NCBI RefSeq assembly: GCF_000473365.1
Contig: NZ_KI421517.1
Coordinates: 3,056,634 to 3,120,633 of the forward strand
Source of the DNA: Adhaeribacter aquaticus DSM 16391
GTDB lineage: Bacteria; Bacteroidota; Bacteroidia; Cytophagales; Hymenobacteraceae
Direction of reading: 5' to 3'
Length of the DNA stretch: 64,000 bases
The notes under the pieces were generated by a model. It did no database searches. It saw only the letters and a list, made by a program, of their open reading frames with translations, and was not told the DNA's origin. Each line of letters begins with the position of its first letter. Positions within the stretch are counted from its first letter, which is position 1. The translations under genes were made by a program, and so were the position numbers. Shown one piece after another: positions 8,986 to 17,813 of the stretch.

Positions 8986-9519
8986 GTGCATATACTGCTA
9001 CTATCTATAAGTCTACTTATTACCGGGTTTTTGTTTGAGGAGAGGAATGAAACGTATAAAGTTCATGACTTGCGTACCATGCTGGAAATAGCGGCAAAAA
9101 ATAAAGAAGCCTGCGAAAAGCTGATAAAGCACCTTGATGGGTATAATGGCAAAGATCCGGTTGTTTTGGGGTTTGAAGCGGCCGCTCATGGCATAATGGC
9201 GAAGCACGCCTGGAGCCCGTATTATAAAATGCGCTACCTCCGGACCTCTGCTAAAATGTTTGAAGAAGTTATTAAAGAACATCCTCAGGTAGCTGAAATT
9301 CGTTTTCTCAGGTATACGCTGGAGTATTTTATACCCCGGTACCTGAATATGAGTGAACACATGGATGAAGACAAGAAAGTATTCCTGATGAGTTTGCTGC
9401 GGTATCCTAACTCTGATTTGGACGGAGAAATAATTCAGAACATGCGCCGTTTCTTATTAAAACATCCAGATAACCTGACGGAGCAGGAAAAGAAACAACT
9501 AAATAATATTAAAGCCTGA
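8986..9519 (+). CDS. Conserved-looking exported protein of the crt operon, unknown function
   Basis: A 177-aa protein whose GTG start follows the crtB stop by 2 bp and whose TGA stop overlaps the lycopene cyclase ATG by 1 bp (gATGt), so it is embedded in the translation-coupled crt run. Residues 1-17 are hydrophobic (HILLLSISLLITGFLF) and could be a signal peptide or anchor. The rest is predicted helical, charged and repeat-like (LDGYNGKDPVVLGFEAAAHG; KHPDNLTEQEKKQL), somewhat like a tetratricopeptide-type solenoid. I see no catalytic motif and do not recognise a family. Its position argues for a role in carotenoid synthesis, export or membrane placement. Confidence 0.8.
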   Translation: MHILLLSISLLITGFLFEERNETYKVHDLRTMLEIAAKNKEACEKLIKHLDGYNGKDPVVLGFEAAAHGIMAKHAWSPYYKMRYLRTSAKMFEEVIKEHPQVAEIRFLRYTLEYFIPRYLNMSEHMDEDKKVFLMSLLRYPNSDLDGEIIQNMRRFLLKHPDNLTEQEKKQLNNIKA

Positions 9520-10214
9520 TGTATATTTATTTATACCTGAACCTGTTTACTATTTTTTTTCCCTTTGTACTTTCCTTTGATAAACGTGTTCATTTTTATA
9601 CTCATTGGTCCAGCCTTTTTCCGGCCATTGCTCTTAATGCCTTGATTTTTGTTATTTGGGATAGCTTTTTTACTTCCATTGGGGTGTGGGGCTTTAATCC
9701 TGATTATTTACTAGGAATTTATTTATTTGAATTACCCTTAGAAGAATTGCTTTTCTTTTTTACGGTGCCCTATGCCTGTGTATTTATTTATGAAACTCTT
9801 AATACTTATATAGCCAAAGACTTTTTGCAACCCTATGCTAAATTTATTTCAGTTTTCTTGATTTTGGTCCTAACACCATTGGCCTTTATTTTTCTAAATA
9901 AATTTTATACCTCTGTTACCTTTTTATTTCTGGTTCTGGTTCAGGTAATTCATTTATTTACCTTACAAGATAAAGTTTTAGGCCGGTTTTACTTAGCTTA
10001 TTTGGTGCATTTGGTGCCTTTTTTGCTCGTTAATGGGGTATTAACTGCTTTACCTATAGTGTGGTATAATGATTTTTATAATCTTGGTCTTAGGATTAGT
10101 ACCATTCCAATAGAAGATACCATGTATTCCATGCTTATGCTTTTGATTACTATTACCGTATATGAAGTGTTGAATGAAAGGAAAGTAAAACAAAAAGCAG
10201 TTGTAATGGTTTAA
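9519..10214 (+). CDS. crtY: Lycopene cyclase, fused CrtYcd/CrtYef-type
   Basis: A 231-aa, very hydrophobic protein with about six to seven membrane helices. It has two copies of the lycopene-cyclase domain repeat, each with its acidic signature: E71LPLEE76 in the first half and P197IEDT201 in the second. This is the heterodimeric-type cyclase (CrtYc + CrtYd of actinobacteria, or the CarRA cyclase domain of fungi) fused in one chain, as is usual in Bacteroidota; it is unrelated to the FAD-binding plant/CrtY type. Expected reaction: lycopene to beta-carotene. Start overlaps the previous stop by 1 bp; ispH follows after 5 bp. Confidence 0.9.
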   Translation: MYIYLYLNLFTIFFPFVLSFDKRVHFYTHWSSLFPAIALNALIFVIWDSFFTSIGVWGFNPDYLLGIYLFELPLEELLFFFTVPYACVFIYETLNTYIAKDFLQPYAKFISVFLILVLTPLAFIFLNKFYTSVTFLFLVLVQVIHLFTLQDKVLGRFYLAYLVHLVPFLLVNGVLTALPIVWYNDFYNLGLRISTIPIEDTMYSMLMLLITITVYEVLNERKVKQKAVVMV

Positions 10215-10219
10215 AAACT

Positions 10220-11065
10220 ATGTATAACCTTCAGGTACATATCGATCCAAGTTCTGGTTTTTGTTTTGGCGTAATCTATGCTATTCAAATGGCAGAAGAT
10301 ATTCTGGATGAACAGGGATATTTATATTGTTTAGGTGATATAGTGCATAATGATGAAGAAGTAGAGCGCCTGGAAAGAAAGGGTTTGCGGATTATTAGTT
10401 ACGAGGTATACAAGGAGCTAAAAAATGAGCAGGTATTAATCAGAGCTCACGGTGAACCCCCCAAAACATATGAAATAGCTTTAAGAAATAATTTAAATTT
10501 AATAGATGCTTCTTGTCCGGTAGTATTAAAGCTGCAAAACCGGATTAAATCCTCTTTTGATAAAAAAGAACCACTTTATATTTACGGCAAGCATGGCCAT
10601 GCAGAAGTGGTTGGTTTATTAGGTCAAACTAATAACGAGGCAGTTGTTTTTGAATCTTTAGATGAATTGTTACAGCAGGAACTGCCTCCTAATATTACAC
10701 TCTACAGTCAGACTACTAAAGGAACAGATAATTTTTACCGCATAAAGCAGGTTTTAGAAGAAAAAGGACATACGGTGGAGGCAAATGATACCATCTGCCG
10801 CCAGGTTTCTAATCGCGATAGGGATTTGCGAAAGTTTGCAGCCAAGTATGATAAAGTAGTTTTTGTTTCCGGTACGAAATCTTCTAATGGAAAGGTGCTT
10901 TATCAGATTTGTAAAGAAACCAATCCTAGTACTTATTTTATTTCTAAAGTAGAAGAACTGAAACCTGATATGTTTGCTCCCAATGATTCAGTGGGAATTT
11001 GTGGGGCAACTTCCACGCCTATGTGGTTAATGGAAAACGTACGAGATGCCTTACTTGCCTTTTAA
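10220..11065 (+). CDS. ispH: 4-hydroxy-3-methylbut-2-enyl diphosphate reductase
   Basis: A 281-aa Fe-S enzyme catalysing the last step of the MEP pathway, HMBPP to IPP plus DMAPP. The three conserved cysteines that hold the 4Fe-4S cluster are C15 (SSGFCFGV), C99 (DASCPVV) and C193 (DTICRQVSNR). Other family marks are IRAHGEPP (about 74-81), IYGKHGHAEV (about 121-130) and SSNGKVLY. It follows the cyclase gene by 5 bp, placing isoprenoid supply in the same transcript as carotenoid synthesis. Confidence 0.95.
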   Translation: MYNLQVHIDPSSGFCFGVIYAIQMAEDILDEQGYLYCLGDIVHNDEEVERLERKGLRIISYEVYKELKNEQVLIRAHGEPPKTYEIALRNNLNLIDASCPVVLKLQNRIKSSFDKKEPLYIYGKHGHAEVVGLLGQTNNEAVVFESLDELLQQELPPNITLYSQTTKGTDNFYRIKQVLEEKGHTVEANDTICRQVSNRDRDLRKFAAKYDKVVFVSGTKSSNGKVLYQICKETNPSTYFISKVEELKPDMFAPNDSVGICGATSTPMWLMENVRDALLAF

Positions 11066-11183
11066 AATAATTTTAGGGTAGCCTGGCCTCTAAGAAAACT
11101 AGCAACTATTCTTTCTTTTTCTTATACTGGAATGGTAAATAGAAAGACTGGAAATTAGAGTTTTAGCTATAGATAAAATAAAA

Positions 11184-11867
11184 GTGAATAACTTTTTGTA
11201 CATAAACCGCGGGATCTTAATTGCAGCTATAATAATAATTAGTTGGGTTGGATGTCTTTGGTTTTTGCTGCACCTGAACATTAATTTTGCTTCACCAGTG
11301 CCTTATGTAATGGTATTGGTGCAAACGCATTTATACACCGGGCTATTTATAACGGCGCATGATGCTATGCATGGGGTGGTTTCCAGAAATAAAAAGTTAA
11401 ACAAAATAATTGGGGTACTTACTGCTGGCTTATTTGCTTATAACTCGTATAATCGGTTATATCCCAAACATCATGAGCATCATCGGTTTGTGGGTACCCA
11501 GCAAGACCCAGATTACCATGGTGGAAATTTTTTTGCCTGGTATTATAGCTTTTTGAAACAATATATAACCTGGTGGCAAATAGTATTAATGGCCATAACT
11601 TTTAATGGCCTAAAACTGATTTATCCGGTTCAGAATGTAATTATGTTTTGGGTTGTGCCTTCCTTACTGGCGACCTTTCAATTATTTTACTTTGGTACTT
11701 ACCTGCCGCACCGAGGTGAGCATGCTCTTGATAACCGCCATAAATCCCATACACAAGAAAAAAATCACCTATGGGCTTTCCTGAGTTGCTACTTCTTTGG
11801 GTATCATTATGAACACCACGATAAGCCTTATGTACCGTGGTGGCAGCTATACAAACAGAAAACATAA
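11184..11867 (+). CDS. crtW: Beta-carotene ketolase, CrtW type
   Basis: A 227-aa membrane di-iron oxygenase of the fatty-acid-desaturase superfamily. Histidine boxes are H59DAMH63, H96HEHH100 (followed by the CrtW-typical RFVGTQQDPDYH) and H208YEHH212. Helices lie at about 8-30, 40-58, 75-90 and 150-180. CrtW adds 4-keto groups to beta-carotene (canthaxanthin) or zeaxanthin (astaxanthin). The start is GTG at 11184, 118 bp after ispH. The stop codon lies inside the left arm of a strong terminator. Ketolase rather than plain desaturase is supported by the HDAMHG box and the crt neighbours. Confidence 0.88.
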   Translation: MNNFLYINRGILIAAIIIISWVGCLWFLLHLNINFASPVPYVMVLVQTHLYTGLFITAHDAMHGVVSRNKKLNKIIGVLTAGLFAYNSYNRLYPKHHEHHRFVGTQQDPDYHGGNFFAWYYSFLKQYITWWQIVLMAITFNGLKLIYPVQNVIMFWVVPSLLATFQLFYFGTYLPHRGEHALDNRHKSHTQEKNHLWAFLSCYFFGYHYEHHDKPYVPWWQLYKQKT

Positions 11868-11902
11868 AAAAAGGAGCTTGAAAGCTCCTTTTTTTATGTT
11901 TT
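11859..11902. terminator. Terminator closing the carotenoid operon
   Basis: A perfect inverted repeat with 21-bp arms separated by 2 bp. The core is AAAGGAGCTT / AAGCTCCTTT, flanked by a 7-A run on the left and a 7-T run on the right. The crtW stop codon (11865-11867) is within the left arm. It works in either direction by symmetry but only the + strand has a gene ending here. Confidence 0.9.
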
Positions 11903-12300
11903 CTGTAACCTGTTAAAATAGAATAAACTAACAGCATAATCCACAAATTATACCCGTCTTCTCAACTATCAACACTTTCAACATGGTAATTTGAGCCACT
12001 TTTTCCCACTTTTTTGCTGATATAGCCTTAAATCTTATATTTTTCGATGTTTTTAATAGTTAACATGTTGTATACAAGTAATTTATGTAAATAATGACTA
12101 GTTTATATAATAGTTGACAAGTAATTTTTATCAAAATAAATGCTGTTAATACTCCTGTAAAATGTGGATAAAGTGGATAAGTGGTGTAGATAACCATAAT
12201 TTATCCACAAAGTGGTAAAAAGTGGGGGATTGTGGTTGACTTAATTTTTCAATTCCGTATTTTTGTTTAGTCCGATATTTTTCGGATGCAAGCGCACTTT
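11903..12300 (+). promoter_or_regulatory. mraZ upstream region with GTGG direct repeats
   Basis: Promoter: TTG at 12236-12238, a 19-bp spacer, then TATTTTTG at 12258-12265, a good Bacteroidota promoter for the division cluster. Immediately upstream GTGG occurs at 12212, 12222 and 12232, exactly 10 bp apart, and a looser triplet occurs at 12164, 12173 and 12181. On the opposite strand CCACT occurs at 11996 and 12006, also 10 bp apart. MraZ of E. coli binds TGGG-type direct repeats with 10-bp period in its own promoter, so these are candidate MraZ operators. No gene is apparent in the 400 bp. Confidence 0.6.
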
Positions 12301-12768
12301 ATGAACTTTCTATCCGGCGAATATGAATGTAAGCTAGATCCCAAAGGAAGGTTGGTTTTACCTGCAAAGATAAAAGCCAACTTGCCTGTGGCTTCCGGCA
12401 ACAACGTCGTCCTGACAAGGGGGTTCGAGCCATGCTTGGTTTTGTATCCGCAGCTGGAATGGAAAACTATTTATGATAAGGTTGCTAGTTTGAATGAGTT
12501 TAATGAAGAGTACCGCAACTTTCAGCGTAATTTTTTTCGGGGTAATACAGAAATAGAATTAGATAGTACCGGAAGGTTTGTTTTGCCGCGAACAATGGTG
12601 CGGTATGCAGAAATTGATAAAGAGGTTATAATTGTAGGGTTAGGTAACCGGGTAGAGATTTGGAATCCGGATAAGTATGAAGATTACCTGATTAAAGACC
12701 ATCAAAATTTCTCGCAGTTGGCTCAGAAGTTTTTAGGCGATGGACCTGTAACGGAAAATAATATATAA
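12301..12768 (+). CDS. mraZ: Transcriptional regulator MraZ
   Basis: A 155-aa DNA-binding protein of the division cluster, with two tandem AbrB-like SpoVT domains. The repeated signature is visible twice: LDPKGRLVLPAKIK (about 12-25) and LDSTGRFVLPRTMV (about 91-104). I use the ATG at 12301 (MNFLSGEYEC) because family members start at that point; an in-frame ATG at 12286 would add five residues. It probably represses its own promoter through the GTGG repeats upstream. Its stop overlaps the rsmH start by 1 bp (taATG). Confidence 0.95.
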   Translation: MNFLSGEYECKLDPKGRLVLPAKIKANLPVASGNNVVLTRGFEPCLVLYPQLEWKTIYDKVASLNEFNEEYRNFQRNFFRGNTEIELDSTGRFVLPRTMVRYAEIDKEVIIVGLGNRVEIWNPDKYEDYLIKDHQNFSQLAQKFLGDGPVTENNI

Positions 12769-13670
12769 TGGAGTATCATAGGCCGGTATTGCTGCAGGAG
12801 TCAGTGGAGGCATTGGCAATAAAGCCAAAAGGAATTTACATAGATGTAACCTTTGGCGGTGGCGGCCATTCGGCAGTGATTGCAAGTAAGTTAACAACCG
12901 GCCGTCTTTATGGTTTTGATCAGGATACGGATGCCGAGAAGCAGGCTGAAAAGCTGGAGGGCTCTACTTTTACTTTTGTAAAAAGTAATTTCCGTTACCT
13001 TAAAAAATACCTTCGCCTATATGGGGTGAAGCAAGTGGATGGCATCCTGGCTGATTTAGGGGTTTCGTCTCACCAGTTTAATACCTCCGAAAGGGGCTTT
13101 TCTACTCGTTTTGATGGTCCATTGGATATGCGGATGGATAAAGACGGGCAAAAGACGGCAAAGGATATACTAAATACTTATGCAGAGGAAGATTTGCATA
13201 AACTGTTTGGTATATACGGAGAAGTAAAAAATGCCAAAACACTGGCCAGAACAGTAGTGCTGAAAAGAGCATCACAGGAGTTGGAAACAATAGGCCAGTT
13301 TAAAGAAGCTATTGCCAGCTGTTTGCCTAAGGGGAAAGAGAACAAGTATTTAGCTCAGGTCTTCCAAGCATTACGGTTGGAAGTAAACGACGAAATGAAA
13401 GCCCTGGAAGAAATGCTGGTTCAATCGGCAGAAGTGCTGAAGCCGGGAGGCAGGTTAGTGGTTATTTCGTACCATTCGCTGGAAGATAGACTGGTGAAAA
13501 ACTTTATCCGGACGGGTAAATTTTTCGGTGACGTAGAGAAAGATTTTTTTGGGAATGAAAAAAAGCCTTTAGAAGCTGTTAACCGGAAGCCAATTACCCC
13601 ATCTGCAGTTGAATTACAGGAAAATAACCGTTCCAGAAGTGCTAAGCTTCGGGTAGCAGAGAAATTATAG
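12768..13670 (+). CDS. rsmH: 16S rRNA (cytosine-1402-N4)-methyltransferase
   Basis: A 300-aa SAM-dependent methyltransferase (MraW) modifying C1402 in the decoding centre of 16S rRNA. The SAM-binding motif is YIDVTFGGGGHSAVI (about 24-38). Further marks are ILADLGVSSHQF (about 93-104), GFSTRFDGPLDMRMD, QALRLEVNDE (about 200-209) and the C-terminal VISYHSLEDRLVKNFIR. It is directly coupled to mraZ. A 103-bp gap to the FtsL-like gene follows; I see no terminator there. Confidence 0.97.
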   Translation: MEYHRPVLLQESVEALAIKPKGIYIDVTFGGGGHSAVIASKLTTGRLYGFDQDTDAEKQAEKLEGSTFTFVKSNFRYLKKYLRLYGVKQVDGILADLGVSSHQFNTSERGFSTRFDGPLDMRMDKDGQKTAKDILNTYAEEDLHKLFGIYGEVKNAKTLARTVVLKRASQELETIGQFKEAIASCLPKGKENKYLAQVFQALRLEVNDEMKALEEMLVQSAEVLKPGGRLVVISYHSLEDRLVKNFIRTGKFFGDVEKDFFGNEKKPLEAVNRKPITPSAVELQENNRSRSAKLRVAEKL

Positions 13671-13773
13671 TAAAAGTTATAGGTAAAGAGTAATAAGTAA
13701 TAGAATAAGAAATTTATGGTGGCGATTATGGAGAGCTTAAGACTTGATACTTACAACGTAAAACTTTAAGAAT

Positions 13774-14205
13774 ATGGCATTTAATACAGTAAAAGAAAGG
13801 CCCGTAAAACGGAAAGCCAATACTTTGCGAGAAGTGCCCCAAGTGGTTGAAGAACGGCCAGAACGGCCAAAAGGAATTAGTATTTTCCATATTCTCGACC
13901 GGTTAACCAGAATGGATAGTCTTTTCCACGACGGACTACCGGTTAAATATTTGCCTTACATTTTATATTTAATGGTGGTGGCGTTGTTTTATATTGGGAA
14001 CACCCACTATGCTGAAAAAACTATCCGTAAAATAGATCGAATTAAATCCGAAACCGACGACTTACGCGCCGACTATACCACGCTTAAGTCAGACTACATG
14101 GAAGCGAGTAAGCAATCGGAAGTAGCTCGTAATGTTGCATCCTCAGGTTTAATAGAAAGTTCTTCACCCCCTTATCAGATTGTAGTTAATGGCGAAGAAT
14201 ATTAA
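13774..14205 (+). CDS. ftsL: FtsL-like cell division protein
   Basis: A 143-aa bitopic membrane protein. An N-terminal basic and proline-rich cytoplasmic part (1-65) is followed by one transmembrane helix (about 67-85, LPYILYLMVVALFYIGN) and a short periplasmic coiled coil (about 90-125, KIDRIKSETDDLRADYTTLK). This layout and its place between rsmH and ftsI identify it as the FtsL-equivalent divisome scaffold; sequence similarity to classical FtsL is low, as usual in this phylum. It overlaps ftsI by 17 bp. Confidence 0.75.
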   Translation: MAFNTVKERPVKRKANTLREVPQVVEERPERPKGISIFHILDRLTRMDSLFHDGLPVKYLPYILYLMVVALFYIGNTHYAEKTIRKIDRIKSETDDLRADYTTLKSDYMEASKQSEVARNVASSGLIESSSPPYQIVVNGEEY

Positions 14206-16291
14206 AAAATCAATTGTCACCCGGGTGCGGGTAGCTTTCCTGGTTATTTGTTTATTCGCCTGCGCCATTGTAGCCAAAGTAATTCGTATCCAATTATTTG
14301 AAGGTGAAAAATGGGCTCAGATTGCGAAGGAGAGCCGCATTGTTTACCAGCCGGTTTATGCAACGCGGGGTAATATTTTATCTGATAATGAAAGCATAAT
14401 GGCTACTTCACTGCCATTTTACCGGGTAGCGTTTGATGCAACTATTTGTGATGAAAAGCTTTTTAACCAAAAAATAGATTCTTTGGCGATGCTTTTGTCC
14501 CGGTTTTACCAGGATAAGCCGGCTAAAGAATATTACCGTAAAATTAAAAATGCCCGCTTAGCAAAAAGGAGGTATCTACGCTTACACAGCCACCAGATTA
14601 ATTACCAGGAAAAGAAAATGATGGCCAATTGGCCTATATTCCGGGAAGGTAAAAATAAAGGTGGCGTTATTTTCGAAAGGGTAGATAAACGTTTCCGCCC
14701 GTTTGGTTCGCTGGCTCAGCGGACTATTGGTCGTATAACGGAGGATAAAAAAGGTTCTGGACTGGAATATACATTTAATGGCCAGTTAGCCGGAAAAGAT
14801 GGAGAAGCTTTGTTTGAGCGGATGGCCGGAGGTAATAAGCCTATATATAATGGAACGGAAGTAAAACCCCTGCCAGGCTATGATATTAAAACTACCATTG
14901 ATATAAACCTGCAGGATGTTGCTGAAAATGCCCTTTATAAAGCCTTAGTATCTAATAACGCCCAATATGGTTGTGTAATTTTAATGGAGGTACAAACCGG
15001 AGAAATTAAAGCAATTGCCAATTTGGGTAGAGAGCGGGAAGGTGTTTATGTTGAAAATTATAATTATGCCGTAGGTAACCACGGCCGAACCGAACCGGGC
15101 TCAACTTTCAAACTAGCCTCTATGATGGCTTTGTTTGAGGAAACAAAGTTATCCCCTGAAGATTCTATTGATACCGGCCATGGCCGACAGTTAATTGGAG
15201 GTAAAACCATGGGTGAGGCCCATGGCGATGGCTTTGGTAAAATTACTATATCAAATGTTTTTGAAAAATCTTCTAACGTAGGAACGGCCAAGCTTATTGA
15301 AGAAAGCTTTGGGAATAAACCTCAGAAGTATGTTGATTACCTGCATAAATTTGGTCTGTCTAAGCCACTTGGTTTCCAGATGCATGGCGAAGCAAAGCCA
15401 TATATTCGGACGCCTTCTGAGCGTGGCTGGAGCCGCACAACTTTATCCCGGATGGCTATAGGGTATGGCTTACAAATTTCGCCTATTCAAACGCTTGCTT
15501 TCTACAATGCGGTGGCTAATAATGGTATAAAAGTTACTCCTATAATAGTTAAAGAAATTCGGAAAGCAGATGTTGTTATCGAGCGCTTTTCTCAGGCTAA
15601 CTTTAGCTCTACCCGTATTTGCTCGGAAGAAACTGTGCGTAAACTGCGGGTATTAATGGAAGGCGTAGTAGAAAGAGGTACAGGAAAACGTGTTAAAAGT
15701 CCTTATTATAAAGTGGCTGGCAAATCGGGAACTTCCTGGAAAATTAAAGATGGAAAATATATCCGTGATTATTCCACGTCTTTCTGCGGGTATTTCCCGG
15801 CTGATAATCCTAAATATTCTTGTATTGTAATTATAGATACTCCTAAAGGAGGGCGAATTTATGGTGGGGATGTAGCAGCCCCGGTTTTCCGGGAATTAGC
15901 GGATAAGGCTTATGCCCGTGACCTGGCTTTACATGAGCCTCTAGTTGCTAAGATGCCCGCTGATCGGGCTAAACTACCTTTCGTACAGGCCGGCTATCAG
16001 GAAGAATTAACCTTAATCTGTAATAAGTTAGGAATAAGCACCCATTCGCTCGCTGAAGAAGAATGGATTAAAGCGGACTCCCAAAATAAAGCTTTGGTTT
16101 GGAAACCTAATCCTTTAAAAGCTGGAATGGTGCCAGATGTATCTGGCATGACCTTGCGGGATGCTTTATATATTTTAGGTAACCAAGGATTGAAAGTACG
16201 TATCGTAGGAGTGGGGCGAGTGAAGGATCAATCAATAGAGGCTGGGCAGCCAGCTAAAAAAGGAAGTACCATTACTATAACATTAAGTTAA
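14189..16291 (+). CDS. ftsI: Septal peptidoglycan transpeptidase (PBP) with PASTA domain
   Basis: A 700-aa class B penicillin-binding protein for septal cross-linking. A single membrane anchor (about 10-30, VAFLVICLFACAIVAKVI) precedes the PBP dimerisation domain and the transpeptidase domain. Active-site motifs are STFK (Ser about 305, in EPGSTFKLAS), SSN (about 361) and KSGT (about 512). A C-terminal PASTA domain occupies about 635-700 (MVPDVSGMTLRDALYILGNQ). Start overlaps the ftsL gene by 17 bp and the stop overlaps murE by 1 bp. Confidence 0.95.
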   Translation: MAKNIKKSIVTRVRVAFLVICLFACAIVAKVIRIQLFEGEKWAQIAKESRIVYQPVYATRGNILSDNESIMATSLPFYRVAFDATICDEKLFNQKIDSLAMLLSRFYQDKPAKEYYRKIKNARLAKRRYLRLHSHQINYQEKKMMANWPIFREGKNKGGVIFERVDKRFRPFGSLAQRTIGRITEDKKGSGLEYTFNGQLAGKDGEALFERMAGGNKPIYNGTEVKPLPGYDIKTTIDINLQDVAENALYKALVSNNAQYGCVILMEVQTGEIKAIANLGREREGVYVENYNYAVGNHGRTEPGSTFKLASMMALFEETKLSPEDSIDTGHGRQLIGGKTMGEAHGDGFGKITISNVFEKSSNVGTAKLIEESFGNKPQKYVDYLHKFGLSKPLGFQMHGEAKPYIRTPSERGWSRTTLSRMAIGYGLQISPIQTLAFYNAVANNGIKVTPIIVKEIRKADVVIERFSQANFSSTRICSEETVRKLRVLMEGVVERGTGKRVKSPYYKVAGKSGTSWKIKDGKYIRDYSTSFCGYFPADNPKYSCIVIIDTPKGGRIYGGDVAAPVFRELADKAYARDLALHEPLVAKMPADRAKLPFVQAGYQEELTLICNKLGISTHSLAEEEWIKADSQNKALVWKPNPLKAGMVPDVSGMTLRDALYILGNQGLKVRIVGVGRVKDQSIEAGQPAKKGSTITITLS

Positions 16292-17754
16292 TGCCGCAAC
16301 TAAATTCCCTGCTTTCTGATATTAAACCGGTACAAATTCTGGGTGCTGAAACCGTAGAAGTACAAGGGCTAACTTTTGATTCCCGTCAGGCAGGTCCGGG
16401 TATGCTTTTTTTTGCTATTAAGGGAGTCCAGACAGATGGGCACGCCTTTATAGCAAAAGCGGAGGAAGCCGGTAGTACGGCCATTGTTTGCGAAACCTTA
16501 CCCGAGCAAATAAATTCCAGGGTAACTTATATCCAGGTAAAGGATAGTGCCGAAGCCATGGGGCATATGGCAGCGGCCTTTTATGGTCATCCATCCAAGA
16601 AATTAAAATTAGTAGGCGTAACGGGTACTAACGGAAAAACTACTTGTGTAACTCTTTTACATAAGCTCTTTCGGGAGTTAGGCTACCAGGTTGGTTTGCT
16701 CTCCACAGTGCAAAATCAGATTAATGAATCCGTTATTCCGGCTACCCATACTACTCCAGATGCTATTTCATTAAATGCCTTATTGGCCCGGATGGTAAAG
16801 GAGGGTTGTCGGTTCTGTTTTATGGAGGTAAGTTCTCATGCTTTGGTCCAACATCGGGTAAGCGGGTTAAAATTTGCTGGGGCTATTTTTACCAATATTA
16901 CCCACGATCATCTTGATTACCATAAAACCTTTGACGAGTACATTCGCGCCAAAAAATTATTCTTTGACTTTTTGACTAAGAATGCATTTGCCTTAGTGAA
17001 CGGCGATGATAAAAGAGGGCAGGTAATGGTGCAAAATACCAAAGCTAAAACCTATTCCTACTCGTTGCGGTCTGTCACAGATTTTAAAGCCAAAATTATA
17101 GATAACTCCATCCAAGGGTTACAACTCGAAATTAACGGGAAAGAAGTTTGGTGCAAGCTGATTGGGGCTTTTAATGCTTATAATCTATTAGCGGTATATG
17201 GAGCAGCGGTTTTATTAGGCGAAGATGAAGATGAAGTATTAACTGTTTTATCCAGTCTCTCGTCAGCCGTAGGCCGTTTTGATTATATCGTTTCTGATAG
17301 TCAGGTAACAGCTATCGTGGATTATGCCCACACACCTGATGCCTTGCAGAATGTATTGAATACTATCAAGCAGATACGCCGACCTGAACAGCAGGTAATT
17401 ACGCTGGTAGGTTGTGGTGGAAACCGGGATGCCGCTAAGCGACCTATTATGGCTGACATTGCTTGCCAGTACAGCGATCGGGTAATTTTGACTTCTGATA
17501 ATCCCCGCTTTGAAGATCCCCAGGAAATATTAAATCAGATGCAGGCTGGTGTAAAAGCAACGGATTTAAAGAAAACACTAACCATTGCAGATCGCAGGGA
17601 AGCTATAAAAACAGCTTGTATTCTAGCCAATTCTCAGGACATTATTTTGGTTGCTGGTAAAGGGCACGAAACCTACCAGGAAATAAATGGCGTGAAGACT
17701 GATTTTGATGATAAAAAAATATTGGCGGAAATGTTTCAGCTTTTAAATAAATAA
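16291..17754 (+). CDS. murE: UDP-MurNAc-tripeptide ligase MurE
   Basis: A 487-aa cytoplasmic ATP-dependent ligase adding the third amino acid to UDP-MurNAc-L-Ala-D-Glu. The Mur ligase P-loop is GVTGTNGKTTCVTLLHK (about 110-126). The substrate loop THTTPD, the FTNITHDHLDYHKT segment with the carbamylated-Lys region, and AIVDYAHTPDAL (about 346-357) are all present. A DNPR motif (in LTSDNPRFEDPQ) is the signature of meso-diaminopimelate-adding MurE, so the cell wall should be the DAP type. Confidence 0.96.
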   Translation: MPQLNSLLSDIKPVQILGAETVEVQGLTFDSRQAGPGMLFFAIKGVQTDGHAFIAKAEEAGSTAIVCETLPEQINSRVTYIQVKDSAEAMGHMAAAFYGHPSKKLKLVGVTGTNGKTTCVTLLHKLFRELGYQVGLLSTVQNQINESVIPATHTTPDAISLNALLARMVKEGCRFCFMEVSSHALVQHRVSGLKFAGAIFTNITHDHLDYHKTFDEYIRAKKLFFDFLTKNAFALVNGDDKRGQVMVQNTKAKTYSYSLRSVTDFKAKIIDNSIQGLQLEINGKEVWCKLIGAFNAYNLLAVYGAAVLLGEDEDEVLTVLSSLSSAVGRFDYIVSDSQVTAIVDYAHTPDALQNVLNTIKQIRRPEQQVITLVGCGGNRDAAKRPIMADIACQYSDRVILTSDNPRFEDPQEILNQMQAGVKATDLKKTLTIADRREAIKTACILANSQDIILVAGKGHETYQEINGVKTDFDDKKILAEMFQLLNK

Positions 17755-17813
17755 TACTGCATTTTTTGCCAAACCAATAGAAGATTTTATAGAGAAGACT
17801 TTATACTTATTTA

